Made by a program: the position numbers and the translations under genes | Assembly: GCF_011059105.1 (NCBI RefSeq) | Contig: NZ_JAALLS010000018.1 | Span: 32,672-96,671 of the forward strand | Origin: Fodinibius halophilus | GTDB lineage: Bacteria > Bacteroidota > Rhodothermia > Balneolales > Balneolaceae | DNA: 64,000 bases | Reading direction: 5' to 3' | In this document: piece after piece, positions 39,416 through 48,600 of the stretch | How the letters are laid out: each line of letters begins with the position of its first letter | Position numbering within the stretch: position 1 is the first letter of the stretch | The notes under the pieces: generated by a model | Database searches by the model: none | What the model was told of the DNA's origin: nothing | What the model saw: the letters and a program-made list of their open reading frames with translations, nothing else

Positions 39416-40279
39416 CTATAAATTATCTTTTACCCGGTGTAGCAGGTCGGGCTTATTTGTAAATATACCTGAAACACCGGCCTTAATCAGTTTTTTCATC
39501 TTCCGTTTACTATTTACGGTGTATATAAAGTGTGGAATCCCGTGCTTTTTCAAATTGCGACTCCACTTCTTGCTGAACTGGCGAAAACTACAATTAAAGG
39601 CATCGGCAGAGAATTTACCCACCTGCTGATGGGGCAACTGCCTTTGGGACTGGTGCTTATTATACAATAGCGCTACTGAAACTTCAGGATCCAACTGTTT
39701 TAAATGCTCTACTGCGCGATAGTCAAAACTGGAAAACAGCACATGCTTTTCCATCCCATACTGCTTGACCAGCTCCAGGGATTTCTGTTCTACACCCCCT
39801 TCAACCTGATCACTAACAGCTTCGGTCTTAATCTCAATATTGAGTGCAATTTTTCCGGAAGCAAACTGTAGCACTTCTTCAAGCGTAGGAATTCGCTGGT
39901 CGGCAAATTTTTTATCGAACCATGAGCCGGCATCTAATTTTTTTAACTTTTCTACAGTGTATTGCGGGATATAGCCGTTTCCATTGGTATGATCATCCAA
40001 TGCCAGGTCGTGAAATACAACAGGCACCCCATCTTTGCTCATTAGTACATCCAACTCAATCATTTCCGCATCCATAGCAACAGCCCCCTCAAAAGCAGCC
40101 ATCGTATTTTCGGGATAATAGGCACTGGCCCCGCGATGAGCAATCACAATAAAATCATCACCATCATCAAAATACAACGAAGGTAAGTTGGGACCTTTTG
40201 CCATAATTGATTGCGCCTCAGTATTTATATTAACCAACCAAAAGATCGTAAAAATTAGGACAAACCTGCTAATCTTCAT
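39416..40279 (-). CDS. Glycerophosphodiester phosphodiesterase
   Basis: 287 residues with a signal peptide (MKISRFVLIFTIFWLVNINT, cleavage near AEAQS), so exported. The GDPD core has VIAHRGASAYYPENTMAAFE (catalytic His and Arg), EMIELDVLMSKDGVPVVFHD (metal Glu/Asp and second His) and LNIEIKTE. It releases glycerol-3-phosphate from deacylated phospholipids. Its ATG lies within the end of the preceding small membrane gene (11-bp overlap). Confidence 0.92.
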   Translation of the reverse strand: MKISRFVLIFTIFWLVNINTEAQSIMAKGPNLPSLYFDDGDDFIVIAHRGASAYYPENTMAAFEGAVAMDAEMIELDVLMSKDGVPVVFHDLALDDHTNGNGYIPQYTVEKLKKLDAGSWFDKKFADQRIPTLEEVLQFASGKIALNIEIKTEAVSDQVEGGVEQKSLELVKQYGMEKHVLFSSFDYRAVEHLKQLDPEVSVALLYNKHQSQRQLPHQQVGKFSADAFNCSFRQFSKKWSRNLKKHGIPHFIYTVNSKRKMKKLIKAGVSGIFTNKPDLLHRVKDNL

Positions 40280-40601
40280 TTTGTTTTTTCCACTCCAAAT
40301 AATCGATAAGTTCTTGGATCTGATTACGCTGATAGAAAATGAGCCCTACATTCAATCCAAACACGACCAATATAATAGTTAAAAAAGTATCGCTGAGTTG
40401 GGTAATATCGTAATAGAAAGAATAGCCAAAGAAAAGAATAGCAGCAATATTAACAGCCAGCAATATCCACTTGTTGCGATACTTCTTATGCAGCTCCTCA
40501 ATCTGGTCACCGGGCGGCAGAGAGAGTTTATCTTTCTTAAGATGAATATTTAAATATGATGTAAGGCGTTCTTGTTCTTCGGGATTACTAAAATCGGTCA
40601 T
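40269..40601 (-). CDS. Small two-helix membrane protein, unknown function
   Basis: 110 residues. The N-terminal 40 residues are charged and soluble, followed by two hydrophobic helices (about 45-64 and 71-90) with a short loop (DITQLSD) and a basic/acidic tail. I recognise no family. It overlaps the phosphodiesterase start by 11 bp and follows the next small membrane gene by 1 bp, so all three are one transcript. Confidence 0.65.
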   Translation of the reverse strand: MTDFSNPEEQERLTSYLNIHLKKDKLSLPPGDQIEELHKKYRNKWILLAVNIAAILFFGYSFYYDITQLSDTFLTIILVVFGLNVGLIFYQRNQIQELIDYLEWKKQNED

Positions 40602-40602
40602 T

Positions 40603-40950
40603 TTAATTTTTTGCTTTCATCACACGCTTCATCGCATTTCGCAATAACGAGCGTGAATCATACGATTTTGAAACCGTAATATACAGAAAATATAATCCAA
40701 TCATCGTAGTAATACTGGCTACCATCGTAAACGATATTGATACCCATAATGGATTAATAAATCCCAGAATCGAAGCCATTATAATGGCAAGCCCCATAAA
40801 AATTTGGCAAATACCTACAATAAAATGCAGGGTGTTTAACGTATGTACCTGTGCGACGAAATTTGATACCCGGGAATTGCCCGTTGAATCTTGTATATTT
40901 GATAGCTTAGAATGTGTATACCATTCGCTGTCGTGGTTCTTTTTATCCAT
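40603..40950 (-). CDS. Small two-helix membrane protein, unknown function
   Basis: 115 residues: a polar 38-residue N-terminus, two hydrophobic helices (about 41-64 and 69-92) and a basic tail (RSLLRNAMKRVMKAKN). It has the same plan as the gene that follows 1 bp later, though the sequences are not obviously alike. No known domain. It is the first gene of the unit that ends with the glycerophosphodiesterase and is divergent from rlmB, 79 bp away. Confidence 0.62.
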   Translation of the reverse strand: MDKKNHDSEWYTHSKLSNIQDSTGNSRVSNFVAQVHTLNTLHFIVGICQIFMGLAIIMASILGFINPLWVSISFTMVASITTMIGLYFLYITVSKSYDSRSLLRNAMKRVMKAKN

Positions 40951-41029
40951 AGTGTGTCCCCTTATTTTTACCGTGTTATTACTACTAATTTAAGATTAAT
41001 TTTCACTTTTTCAATTCCAGATACTATTT

Positions 41030-41773
41030 ATGGCGAACTCTGATACTAATATTTACATCTATGGGCGAAATACCGTTCGCGAAGCCCTACAAAATGAAGC
41101 AGAAAAAGTAGAGAAAATTTTTGTCAGGGACTCTATTCATGACTCCAACATCTCTACCATCTTTGAAGTAGCTTCTCAACATAATATCCCCATATCCCAT
41201 GTGCCCGGTTCCAAATTGTATGATCTCGTCGGGGGCGTTAATGATCAAGGGGTTGTAGCACTACGCAGTGAGGTTGGTTATCACGATTTCGGAGAATGGC
41301 TGGATTCTATCGATACCTCCGCATATCCGGCCATTTTACTGCTCGATGAGATTGAAGATCCCGGGAATTTTGGAGCTATTCTCCGAACAGCTGCTGCTGC
41401 CGGTATTTCTGCCGTTTTGGTTCCCAAACACCGGCAAGCTCCGGTCAATGCTACCGTTTATAAGACATCTGCAGGTACAGCAGGCCGCATTCCCATTGTT
41501 CGCGCCGGCAACCTCAACCAAGCTATACTGACACTAAAAGATGAAGGCTTTTGGATTGGTGGGCTCGACATGAGTGGTGATCAATCACTATGGGATTTGG
41601 AAGTAGATCGCCCCCTTGCTTTTGTTATAGGTAATGAAGGAGACGGTATCAGTCAAAAAACCTTAGAGCACTGCGATTATAAGTTTTCTATCCCCATGGA
41701 AAACCAAGTAGAATCGCTCAATGCTTCTGTTAGCACAGCACTTCTTTGTTATGAATGGCATCGTAAGAAGTAA
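41030..41773 (+). CDS. rlmB: 23S rRNA 2'-O-ribose methyltransferase, TrmH/RlmB family
   Basis: 247 residues. The N-terminal substrate-binding domain (IYGRNTVREALQNEAEKVEK) is followed by a SPOUT domain with its three motifs: LLDEIEDPGNFGAILRTAAA, FVIGNEGDGIS and IPMENQVESLNASVSTALL, which form the knot that binds S-adenosylmethionine. RlmB methylates G2251 of 23S rRNA; related TrmH proteins act on tRNA, so the precise site is inferred from length and domain order. A hairpin overlaps its stop codon. Confidence 0.9.
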   Translation: MANSDTNIYIYGRNTVREALQNEAEKVEKIFVRDSIHDSNISTIFEVASQHNIPISHVPGSKLYDLVGGVNDQGVVALRSEVGYHDFGEWLDSIDTSAYPAILLLDEIEDPGNFGAILRTAAAAGISAVLVPKHRQAPVNATVYKTSAGTAGRIPIVRAGNLNQAILTLKDEGFWIGGLDMSGDQSLWDLEVDRPLAFVIGNEGDGISQKTLEHCDYKFSIPMENQVESLNASVSTALLCYEWHRKK

Positions 41774-41793
41774 AAGTGGCATTCCACTTTTAC
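41770..41793. terminator. Hairpin at the rlmB stop codon
   Basis: GTAAAAGTGG and CCACTTTTAC make a perfect 10-bp stem with a 4-nt loop (CATT). The stem includes the rlmB stop codon. There is no separate T-run after it, so it may be a weak bidirectional terminator. Confidence 0.5.
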
Positions 41794-41912
41794 AGTACTT
41801 CATCCCGATAAAAACTGATACTTCCTATCCCAACTACAAACGTCATTACAACAGTTACTATTAATAAAGTCATTGCCTTGGTATGTGAGTTAATATTGTA
41901 TAGATACCGCAT
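41790..41912 (-). CDS. Possible 40-residue single-pass membrane peptide
   Basis: An ATG at 41912 opens MRYLYNINSHTKAMTLLIVT and continues through a hydrophobic stretch (about residues 14-35) to SFYRDEVL and a TAA. The pattern, a short polar start with basic residues, one membrane helix and a charged end, is that of a small membrane protein. It fills otherwise empty DNA between rlmB and the NamZ-like gene, and its stop falls in the hairpin shared with rlmB. I recognise no family and no ribosome binding site, so it may be chance. Confidence 0.35.
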   Translation of the reverse strand: MRYLYNINSHTKAMTLLIVTVVMTFVVGIGSISFYRDEVL

Positions 41913-42040
41913 ACCAATTATGGGGGCAAAATGTTTCACTTTTTAAATTTTTGTTGACTTACCAGATCGCGAAATCAGCAATCGGATGGGATCGTAACTC
42001 AATGCCCCTTGGAAACAAAACCCTGCTCAAGAACGCTTCC

Positions 42041-43270
42041 TTAATATAGCAGGTATGGGGACCGTTGTTTGCCAAATTCCTTTCTGGTCTTTTCCCAATT
42101 CTCGAGATACGTTTTCTCTTGTAGCTGGTCTAACAGCATTTTTTTATCGATACCACTTAACTTCTGCACAAAATCATTCAGCTCTGCTTCCGGTGTAGCA
42201 TCCAGCATAACAGCAAGCAGGGTCGTCCCAAACAAAACGGGATCAAATCTTGTAGGGTCAGTTATCTGAATTTCTACTCCATGACATCTTTCGTCTTCAA
42301 AATCAGGGTGTCTGGCTTTACCGGGTATAGCTTGAGGTGTAAAAGAGATACGTTCGACATTTATTCCTGAAAAGGAGCGGCGGAGCCTGGCAATATGCCC
42401 GGAGTTCAATTTGGTGCCGGGCGCCCCAATTTTAAGAAATGGATCTGAAGTGCCCCGGCCTTCCGAAATATTTACTCCTTCAAAAAGCACAGTCCCCAAG
42501 TAAACGAAACCGTGCTCAAAAGTAGGCAGGTTAGGCGATGGCGGAATCCATTGCAAGCCTGTTTGGCGCCAGCGCATCGAACGCTCCCACCCTTTCATCG
42601 GAATCACCTTTACTTCAGCTTCATTAGCATTTTTTATCCATTGCTCTGCCACCATCATTTTAGCCAGCTCTCCCAACGTCATTCCATGCACCATAGGGAT
42701 GGGATAGCGCCCCACAAAAGACTGATGCTCTTTCTGCATCATCCACCCTGAGATAAGTTCTCCCCCTGCCGGGTTCGGACGATCGAGCACCCATACGGGC
42801 ACATCTTGCGGTGCTGCTGCCGATATAATATTACCCAAAGTCACATTATAGGTGTAAAAACGACCTCCCACATCCTGCATATCAAAAAGTAAGAGATCTA
42901 CTTTTTCCAACATTTCAGGGGTGGGTTTCTTTGTCTCTCCATACAGTGAAAAGACAGGTAAGCCGGTAGCTTGATCTACTCCATCCTCTATCTTCTCCCC
43001 TGCTCCCACATCGCCCCGAAAACCGTGTTCGGGAGCAAAAAGAGCCGTGACATTCACATCGCTGGCTAACAGCGTATCAAGCATATGAGACCCTTTCACG
43101 CGGGCTGTGGGATTCATCACTAATCCCACTCGCTTTCCCTCAAGCTCATAAAGGTGCTCCTCAAGCAATACTTCAGCACCTACTTTTACCGAAGATTCAA
43201 ATTGTGAAAAGCTGCATGTTACAGTAAACAGACTAAGAATCACACAAGCTAAAAGGGTAGATTTATGCAT
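42041..43270 (-). CDS. NamZ-like exo-beta-N-acetylmuramidase (DUF1343)
   Basis: 409 residues with a signal peptide (MHKSTLLACVILSLFTVTCS; the Cys followed by SFSQ could also be read as a lipobox). DUF1343 motifs are complete: VGLVMNPTARVKGSHMLD, FAPEHGFRGD, LLLFDMQDVGGRFYTYN, VLDRPNPAGG, WIPPSPNLPT and NISEGRGTSDPFL. Characterised relatives (NamZ of Bacillus and Tannerella) release MurNAc from the non-reducing end of glycan fragments. It probably takes part in wall turnover, and may connect with the sugar kinase at 7.5 kb, but this is inference. Confidence 0.88.
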   Translation of the reverse strand: MHKSTLLACVILSLFTVTCSFSQFESSVKVGAEVLLEEHLYELEGKRVGLVMNPTARVKGSHMLDTLLASDVNVTALFAPEHGFRGDVGAGEKIEDGVDQATGLPVFSLYGETKKPTPEMLEKVDLLLFDMQDVGGRFYTYNVTLGNIISAAAPQDVPVWVLDRPNPAGGELISGWMMQKEHQSFVGRYPIPMVHGMTLGELAKMMVAEQWIKNANEAEVKVIPMKGWERSMRWRQTGLQWIPPSPNLPTFEHGFVYLGTVLFEGVNISEGRGTSDPFLKIGAPGTKLNSGHIARLRRSFSGINVERISFTPQAIPGKARHPDFEDERCHGVEIQITDPTRFDPVLFGTTLLAVMLDATPEAELNDFVQKLSGIDKKMLLDQLQEKTYLENWEKTRKEFGKQRSPYLLY

Positions 43271-43427
43271 AAATGATATCTCACTAAATTATTGTGATTA
43301 TAGTAACAGCATTTGGTCAACGTAATATTCACTCACTCCAGCCTATCACCTTTTGTATCCTTGGCAGGCCCATTTAAACAACAGCCCGAAAAATTGCTAT
43401 TTTCCTATAGGATACCCCATAAAAAAG

Positions 43428-43460
43428 AAAAAGGTCATCCAAAAAATGGATGACCTTTTT
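43428..43460 (-). terminator. Rho-independent terminator downstream of ndk
   Basis: GGTCATCCA and TGGATGACC form a perfect 9-bp stem with a 5-nt loop, flanked by A5 and T6 runs, 10 bp after the ndk stop. The A/T flanks make it work in both directions. Confidence 0.9.
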
Positions 43461-43469
43461 TAAATAGCT

Positions 43470-43901
43470 TTATGCTTTATTAGCCACAACTTCTGCCTCG
43501 GTAAAGAAATAGTTGGCTTCTTTTATACCATTTTCTACAGAATCAGAACCGTGAATAATATTTTCACCTACACTATCAGCAAAATCAGCACGGATTGTTC
43601 CTTCTTCAGCTTCACTGGGGTCGGTAGCACCAATAAATTCTCGAAAATCTTCAATAGCATTTTCCTTTTCAAGTATCATAGGTACACAAGGGCCGCTGCT
43701 CATAAATTCGCAAAGCTCATCATAAAAAGGACGCTCTTTATGTACCGCATAAAAACCACCCGCTGTATCTTTAGTCAAGCGCGTCATTTTCATAGCAACA
43801 ATATCAAAACCGGCTTCCTGGATACGTTGCGTTACTTCTCCAATCAGTTCTTTTCGTACACAATCCGGTTTTAGGATAGTTAATGTTCGTTCTACAGCCA
43901 T
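43470..43901 (-). CDS. ndk: Nucleoside diphosphate kinase
   Basis: 143 residues. It transfers the gamma-phosphate of ATP to other nucleoside diphosphates through a phosphohistidine. [19 protein letters not shown], the substrate-site [18 protein letters not shown] and the active-site histidine in [17 protein letters not shown] are present. Single gene with its own terminator; divergent from the cyclase gene. Confidence 0.98.
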   Translation of the reverse strand: MAVERTLTILKPDCVRKELIGEVTQRIQEAGFDIVAMKMTRLTKDTAGGFYAVHKERPFYDELCEFMSSGPCVPMILEKENAIEDFREFIGATDPSEAEEGTIRADFADSVGENIIHGSDSVENGIKEANYFFTEAEVVANKA

Positions 43902-44036
43902 AATTAATTAAAAAATTTGTAACAATTAACGATTTCGTTTCTCTTGTAAGTAAAGGACGCTAAATATAAGGCTTCCAGCGCTAATTAACGAAGTAATTTG
44001 GAAGCTAATAATGCTGTTTAATAAAATCAGGGATCT

Positions 44037-45896
44037 ATGTTCTCGCAACCCATGGATATATCGTGGCAATGGCACATAAGTGCTCTCCCAGAGGAGATAT
44101 GGCCATTTATATCTGATACGAACAGATTGTTCAAAGATATCGGGCGTCCCAGTATACAAGAAACGGATATCAGCCAAACCGTTGAACCCGGCTTTGCCCA
44201 ACTTTCTTATAATCGAATAAATCGCTACGAAGTATGGGAAGAAGAACCCTATGAGTGGGAATACCCATTCCATTTTGGGGTTGTGCGGCACTACCAGGCG
44301 GGGGCATATAAAGATATAGAAATTCAGCTAACACTCCAGCCCAACGACTACGGCACCCTTCTGAACTTACAGTTTCAAATTACTCCCCGAATGCCACTGA
44401 TGTCGGCATTCAATACGCTTAAATTTAAAACATTGATTAAGCGTAATATAAAAAACACTCTTTTACGATATGATGAGCTGGCCCTCCAGGAAATACGACC
44501 ATATCAAAGGGCTACCAAAGACAAGCTCCCTCGCAGTGGCAGAAAGCGACTTAAACAACTCTTAAAAGAACTCCACAATAGCGAAGTCGATGCATCTATA
44601 CTCAATCGAATTGTTAAGTATATTAGAAAAGCAGACGACCTGCAGCTTAAGCGCATTAGACCCTATGAGTTGGCGGATTTTTGGGATCTACCCAGGCAAG
44701 ATGTTCTTAAAGTGTTTATACATGCTACAAAAACCGGTTTACTAACATTTAACTGGGATCTATACTGCCCTCACTGTCGTACTATCCAGCATTCGGTAAA
44801 AACGCTGAGTCAAATTCATGAACCTATCCACTGTAACGATTGCGATACCAATTTCAGCGTAAACTTCAATAAGACCATTCAGCTGAGCTTTCGTCCCCAT
44901 CCCCTTATTCGAAAAGTAAAAGACGAACAGTATTGTAACCGGGGACCGCAATCTCGACCTCACATCTTTGTGCAACAGTATCTGGCTCCCAAAGAAAAAC
45001 GATTTTTAAAAACTAAACTGCCCACTGGACAATATATTCTTCGATCAAATAAAAGTGACGGACATGCACTTATTACCGTCAAAAAGAATTCAAGCAATAC
45101 GGTCCTGATATCTCTACAAGAAGAAGGGTTTAACGGCGAACAAGTTAACATAAGCTGCGAACCAAACTTGAGCTTGAAAAACAATACTTCAGAACCTCAG
45201 TTATTCATGCTCGAACGCAAACAGTGGAAGAAAAATGGTGTGAGTGCTGCCGAAGCTACCTCTTCACAACTATTCCGCAACCTTTTTGCCGATGAAGTAT
45301 TGCGAAAAGGCGAGAAAATTTCTGTGGATAATCTTAGCCTGATGTTTACCGATCTGTTTGATTCAACCGGTATTTATACTGAAGAGGGAGACAGTCAGGC
45401 TGTATCTCAAATGATTGATCACTTTGAAATTCTACAAGAAGCCATTGCAGATCATAACGGAGCGATCGTTAAAACAATCGGCGATTCAGTAATGGCGGTC
45501 TTTTGCAAACCAGAAGATGCTTTTCGGGCCTACCTAGGTGCTCAAAAGATGCTCTCATATGATGAGCGTTTTGACGATCACCTGCAACTCAAAGCCGGTA
45601 TACATCACGGTAGTTGCGTAGCTGTCAATCTTAACAGCCGTATCGACTACTTCGGCTCCACCGTTAATATTGCCTCGCGCTTTGTTGACCTGGCATCCGG
45701 AAATGAGGTTATACTCTCCGAAGATACCTTTTCAAAAGCGGAACTACAGTCGATGCTCAAAAAGTCCGGTCACATAAGTTCTGTTAAAAACTTGAGCACC
45801 CAGCTAAAAGGTTTTCAAAGCAAACCCTTTGCTATTAAGAGTATCACAATTGAAGACACTCCCCTCCGTCTTGCCGTATCAAAAGCAGCAAGTTAA
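44037..45896 (+). CDS. Class III adenylate cyclase with SRPBCC-like and DUF5939-like regions
   Basis: 619 residues in three parts. Residues 1-150 look like an SRPBCC (START-like) lipid or ligand-binding domain (DISWQWHISALPEEIWPFIS). Residues 160-400 resemble DUF5939 and include a zinc-ribbon pattern C244-C247...C266-C269. Residues 425-600 are a cyclase catalytic domain with both metal aspartates (D439 in MFTDLFDSTG, D483 in KTIGDSVMAVF), Lys479 and Asp537 for adenine, and Asn544/Arg548 (GSTVNIASR) for transition-state binding, so it should make cAMP. No membrane segment is seen. The ligand of the N-terminal domain is unknown. Confidence 0.85.
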   Translation: MFSQPMDISWQWHISALPEEIWPFISDTNRLFKDIGRPSIQETDISQTVEPGFAQLSYNRINRYEVWEEEPYEWEYPFHFGVVRHYQAGAYKDIEIQLTLQPNDYGTLLNLQFQITPRMPLMSAFNTLKFKTLIKRNIKNTLLRYDELALQEIRPYQRATKDKLPRSGRKRLKQLLKELHNSEVDASILNRIVKYIRKADDLQLKRIRPYELADFWDLPRQDVLKVFIHATKTGLLTFNWDLYCPHCRTIQHSVKTLSQIHEPIHCNDCDTNFSVNFNKTIQLSFRPHPLIRKVKDEQYCNRGPQSRPHIFVQQYLAPKEKRFLKTKLPTGQYILRSNKSDGHALITVKKNSSNTVLISLQEEGFNGEQVNISCEPNLSLKNNTSEPQLFMLERKQWKKNGVSAAEATSSQLFRNLFADEVLRKGEKISVDNLSLMFTDLFDSTGIYTEEGDSQAVSQMIDHFEILQEAIADHNGAIVKTIGDSVMAVFCKPEDAFRAYLGAQKMLSYDERFDDHLQLKAGIHHGSCVAVNLNSRIDYFGSTVNIASRFVDLASGNEVILSEDTFSKAELQSMLKKSGHISSVKNLSTQLKGFQSKPFAIKSITIEDTPLRLAVSKAAS

Positions 45897-46002
45897 ATTA
45901 TCGCTTGAGAGCCACTCTTACTTACAGTAGCTTACCCCCTTCTATTTGCTGACAATCAGCTAATACATTAATTCCTATTACCACTATTAAACTCACAGAT
46001 GA

Positions 46003-46497
46003 ATGAGTAATAAAGACACAACTAAGCAGCCCGTTGCTCCCGGTTCCAAAAAGATGAAAAAACAAAAGAATATTGCTCTAATTGCACACGACCATCGAAA
46101 AAATGATCTTATTGACTGGTGCGATTTTAATAAAGGCTCACTTTCAAAGCATAACCTGTTCGGCACCGGCACAACAGGCAAACTAATTTCTGAACAAATA
46201 GGACTAGAGGTGACTCGTTTCAATAGCGGTCCCCTCGGAGGCGATCTCCAGATTGGTGCCTCTATTTCAGAAAATGAAATAGATATGATGATCTTCTTTT
46301 GGGATCCCCTGCGTGCACAACCACATGATGTGGATGTAAAAGCACTGCTGCGTATTGGCGTATTGTATAACATCCCTATGGCTTGCAATCGGTCGTCCGC
46401 TGATTTTCTTATCTCTACCGACTTGATAGATGAGGAATATGACCGCTTTATTGTAGATTACAGTGAAAGGTTCACCAAAGATGTCGATAACAGTTAA
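46003..46497 (+). CDS. mgsA: Methylglyoxal synthase
   Basis: 164 residues. It converts dihydroxyacetone phosphate to methylglyoxal and phosphate, a bypass of lower glycolysis when phosphate is short. IALIAHDHRKNDLIDW, FGTGTTGKLI, the catalytic aspartate in SGPLGGDLQIGA and FFWDPLRAQPHDVDVKALLR are all present. A basic extension of about 20 residues precedes the usual start; the ATG at 46054 would give a standard-length protein. Its stop is immediately followed by the next gene's ATG. Confidence 0.94.
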   Translation: MSNKDTTKQPVAPGSKKMKKQKNIALIAHDHRKNDLIDWCDFNKGSLSKHNLFGTGTTGKLISEQIGLEVTRFNSGPLGGDLQIGASISENEIDMMIFFWDPLRAQPHDVDVKALLRIGVLYNIPMACNRSSADFLISTDLIDEEYDRFIVDYSERFTKDVDNS

Positions 46498-48588
46498 ATG
46501 GCAGATTCCCCTGATACTCCCACAAACCGCTTAGCTCAAGAATCCAGCCCCTATCTGCTGCAACACGCTGATAACCCCGTAGACTGGTATCCCTGGGGCG
46601 AAGAAGCTTTTGAAAAAGCGCGCCGCGAAGATAAACCGGTGCTCGTATCAATAGGATACGCCACCTGCCACTGGTGTCATGTGATGGCCCATGAATCATT
46701 TGAGGATGAAGAGATAGCCTCTCTGATGAACGAGGTATTCGTGAATATTAAAGTGGACCGCGAGGAACGACCTGATATTGACAATACGTATATGTTGGTT
46801 TGCCAGATGATGACAGGAAGCGGGGGCTGGCCGCTAAATGTATTCCTCACTCCCAATAAAGAACCCTTCTATGCCGCCACTTACATTCCCCGGCAGGGTC
46901 GTCATGGCCGCCCGGGTATGCGTGAACTTATCCCCTGGATTTCGGAACTTTGGAACAATGAGCGCGAGAAGATCACTTCCTCTTCTGAACAGATAATCAA
47001 CGCCTTTAAAAAATCCACTACTTTTGAATCTGGTGAGCGCTTAACAGAAGAAACTCTCAGTAAAGTCGTTCAGCAATACCAACAACAGTTTGATAAGATC
47101 CATGGAGGATTTGGCACTTCCCCCAAATTTCCGAGTCCGCATAACCTCATGCTGTTATTACGGTATTCTAAACAGTTTAGTGATAACACCTCCCTACAGA
47201 TGGTTGAAAAAACGCTCACTCAGATGCGTCGCGGTGGCATTTTTGACCATATAGGGCTGGGCTTTCACCGCTATGCTACAGATCAAGAGTGGTTGGTACC
47301 GCATTTTGAGAAAATGCTTTATGACCAGGCGATGTTGATGGTTGCCTATACTGAAGCGTGGCAAGCCACCGGCAAAGAGCTTTTCAGGCAAACGACACAT
47401 GAAATTGCCCGCTATGCAGATCGTAAAATGCGGAATGCTAAGGGCGGATTCTATTCTGCTGAAGATGCTGACAGTGAGGGCGAAGAAGGCAAATTTTATG
47501 TGTGGACGATAGACCAAGTTCGGGAGGTGCTGCCTACCCCAGAAGCAGAACTTGCCATAGAAGTTTTTAACCTAACCGAAGAGGGTAATTATAACGATGA
47601 AGCCACAGGCCAACGTACGGGTAAAAACATCCTACACCTCAATTCATCAATAGCTGAACTTGCCCACGAACGTGATATGCCGGTAGAACAACTGGAAACT
47701 TCACTGGAATCGATACGACAACAACTTCTTGAGGTCCGCCAAGACAGAACGCATCCCCTGCTGGATGACAAAATTCTGACGGACTGGAATGGTCTGATAA
47801 TGGCCGCCCTGGCCAAAGCTGGTCGTGCTTTTAAAAATGATCAATGCATCAAACAGTCTGAGGATTGCTGGAATTTTATTGTATCGAATATGATTGCCGG
47901 GGATAAACTTAAGCATCGATACCGAAATGGTGAGGTCGCTATTGATGCCCATGCCGATGATTTTGCTTTCCTTATCTGGGGACTTATAGAACTCTATGAA
48001 GCCACCTTTAAAACAAGCTACCTTCAAAAAGCAGTATCGCTCAACAAGCAATTTATTGACAAATTCTGGGATACAGGTAACGGCGGATTTTACTTTACCT
48101 CAGAAGAGGGTGAAGAGTTATTGGGCCGTAAAAAAGAGATATACGATGGAGCAATGCCCTCCAGCAATTCTGTTGCAATGCTAAACTTACTTCGATTAGG
48201 GCGTCTAACCGGAAATACCCGCTGGGAAGAGATGGCAGATCAATGTAATAAGCTCTTTTCCTCTGACATTAAGAAAGCACCTACCGGATTTGGCCATGCC
48301 TTACAAAGTGTCTCTTACAGTTCAGCAAGCTCGAAAGAGATCGTTATCGTTGGGGAAAAAGATCATGCGGTTACGCAGCAGATGCTCAAAGAACTGAACA
48401 GCCGATTTCTACCTCAGTCCGTAGTATTGCTTAAAGAACCGGGAGATCAAGAGATAACAGATATTGCTTCCTTTACCACAGAATTTGAGATGAAAAATGG
48501 CAAACCCACAGCCTATGTATGCCAGAATTATAGCTGTGAGCTACCCACAAACTCCCCTGAAAAGATGCTGGATCTTCTCAACCGGTAA
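46498..48588 (+). CDS. YyaL/DUF255 thioredoxin-fold protein with glycosidase-like helical domain
   Basis: 696 residues. The N-terminal DUF255 domain carries [20 protein letters not shown] and a thioredoxin-like CHWC motif in [16 protein letters not shown]; the remaining 450 residues form an alpha/alpha barrel like N-acylglucosamine 2-epimerases ([36 protein letters not shown]). This pairing is the widespread spermatogenesis-associated protein 20/YyaL family, of unsettled function. Its ATG touches the mgsA stop, so the two are co-expressed. Confidence 0.92.
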   Translation: MADSPDTPTNRLAQESSPYLLQHADNPVDWYPWGEEAFEKARREDKPVLVSIGYATCHWCHVMAHESFEDEEIASLMNEVFVNIKVDREERPDIDNTYMLVCQMMTGSGGWPLNVFLTPNKEPFYAATYIPRQGRHGRPGMRELIPWISELWNNEREKITSSSEQIINAFKKSTTFESGERLTEETLSKVVQQYQQQFDKIHGGFGTSPKFPSPHNLMLLLRYSKQFSDNTSLQMVEKTLTQMRRGGIFDHIGLGFHRYATDQEWLVPHFEKMLYDQAMLMVAYTEAWQATGKELFRQTTHEIARYADRKMRNAKGGFYSAEDADSEGEEGKFYVWTIDQVREVLPTPEAELAIEVFNLTEEGNYNDEATGQRTGKNILHLNSSIAELAHERDMPVEQLETSLESIRQQLLEVRQDRTHPLLDDKILTDWNGLIMAALAKAGRAFKNDQCIKQSEDCWNFIVSNMIAGDKLKHRYRNGEVAIDAHADDFAFLIWGLIELYEATFKTSYLQKAVSLNKQFIDKFWDTGNGGFYFTSEEGEELLGRKKEIYDGAMPSSNSVAMLNLLRLGRLTGNTRWEEMADQCNKLFSSDIKKAPTGFGHALQSVSYSSASSKEIVIVGEKDHAVTQQMLKELNSRFLPQSVVLLKEPGDQEITDIASFTTEFEMKNGKPTAYVCQNYSCELPTNSPEKMLDLLNR

Positions 48589-48600
48589 CCAACTATCCTC

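Noticed and set aside
43926..44291. 121-codon minus-strand frame over the cyclase start
   Set aside because: Most of it is antisense to the cyclase SRPBCC-like region; hydrophobic ends are the reverse of AT-rich sequence. Not supported as a gene.
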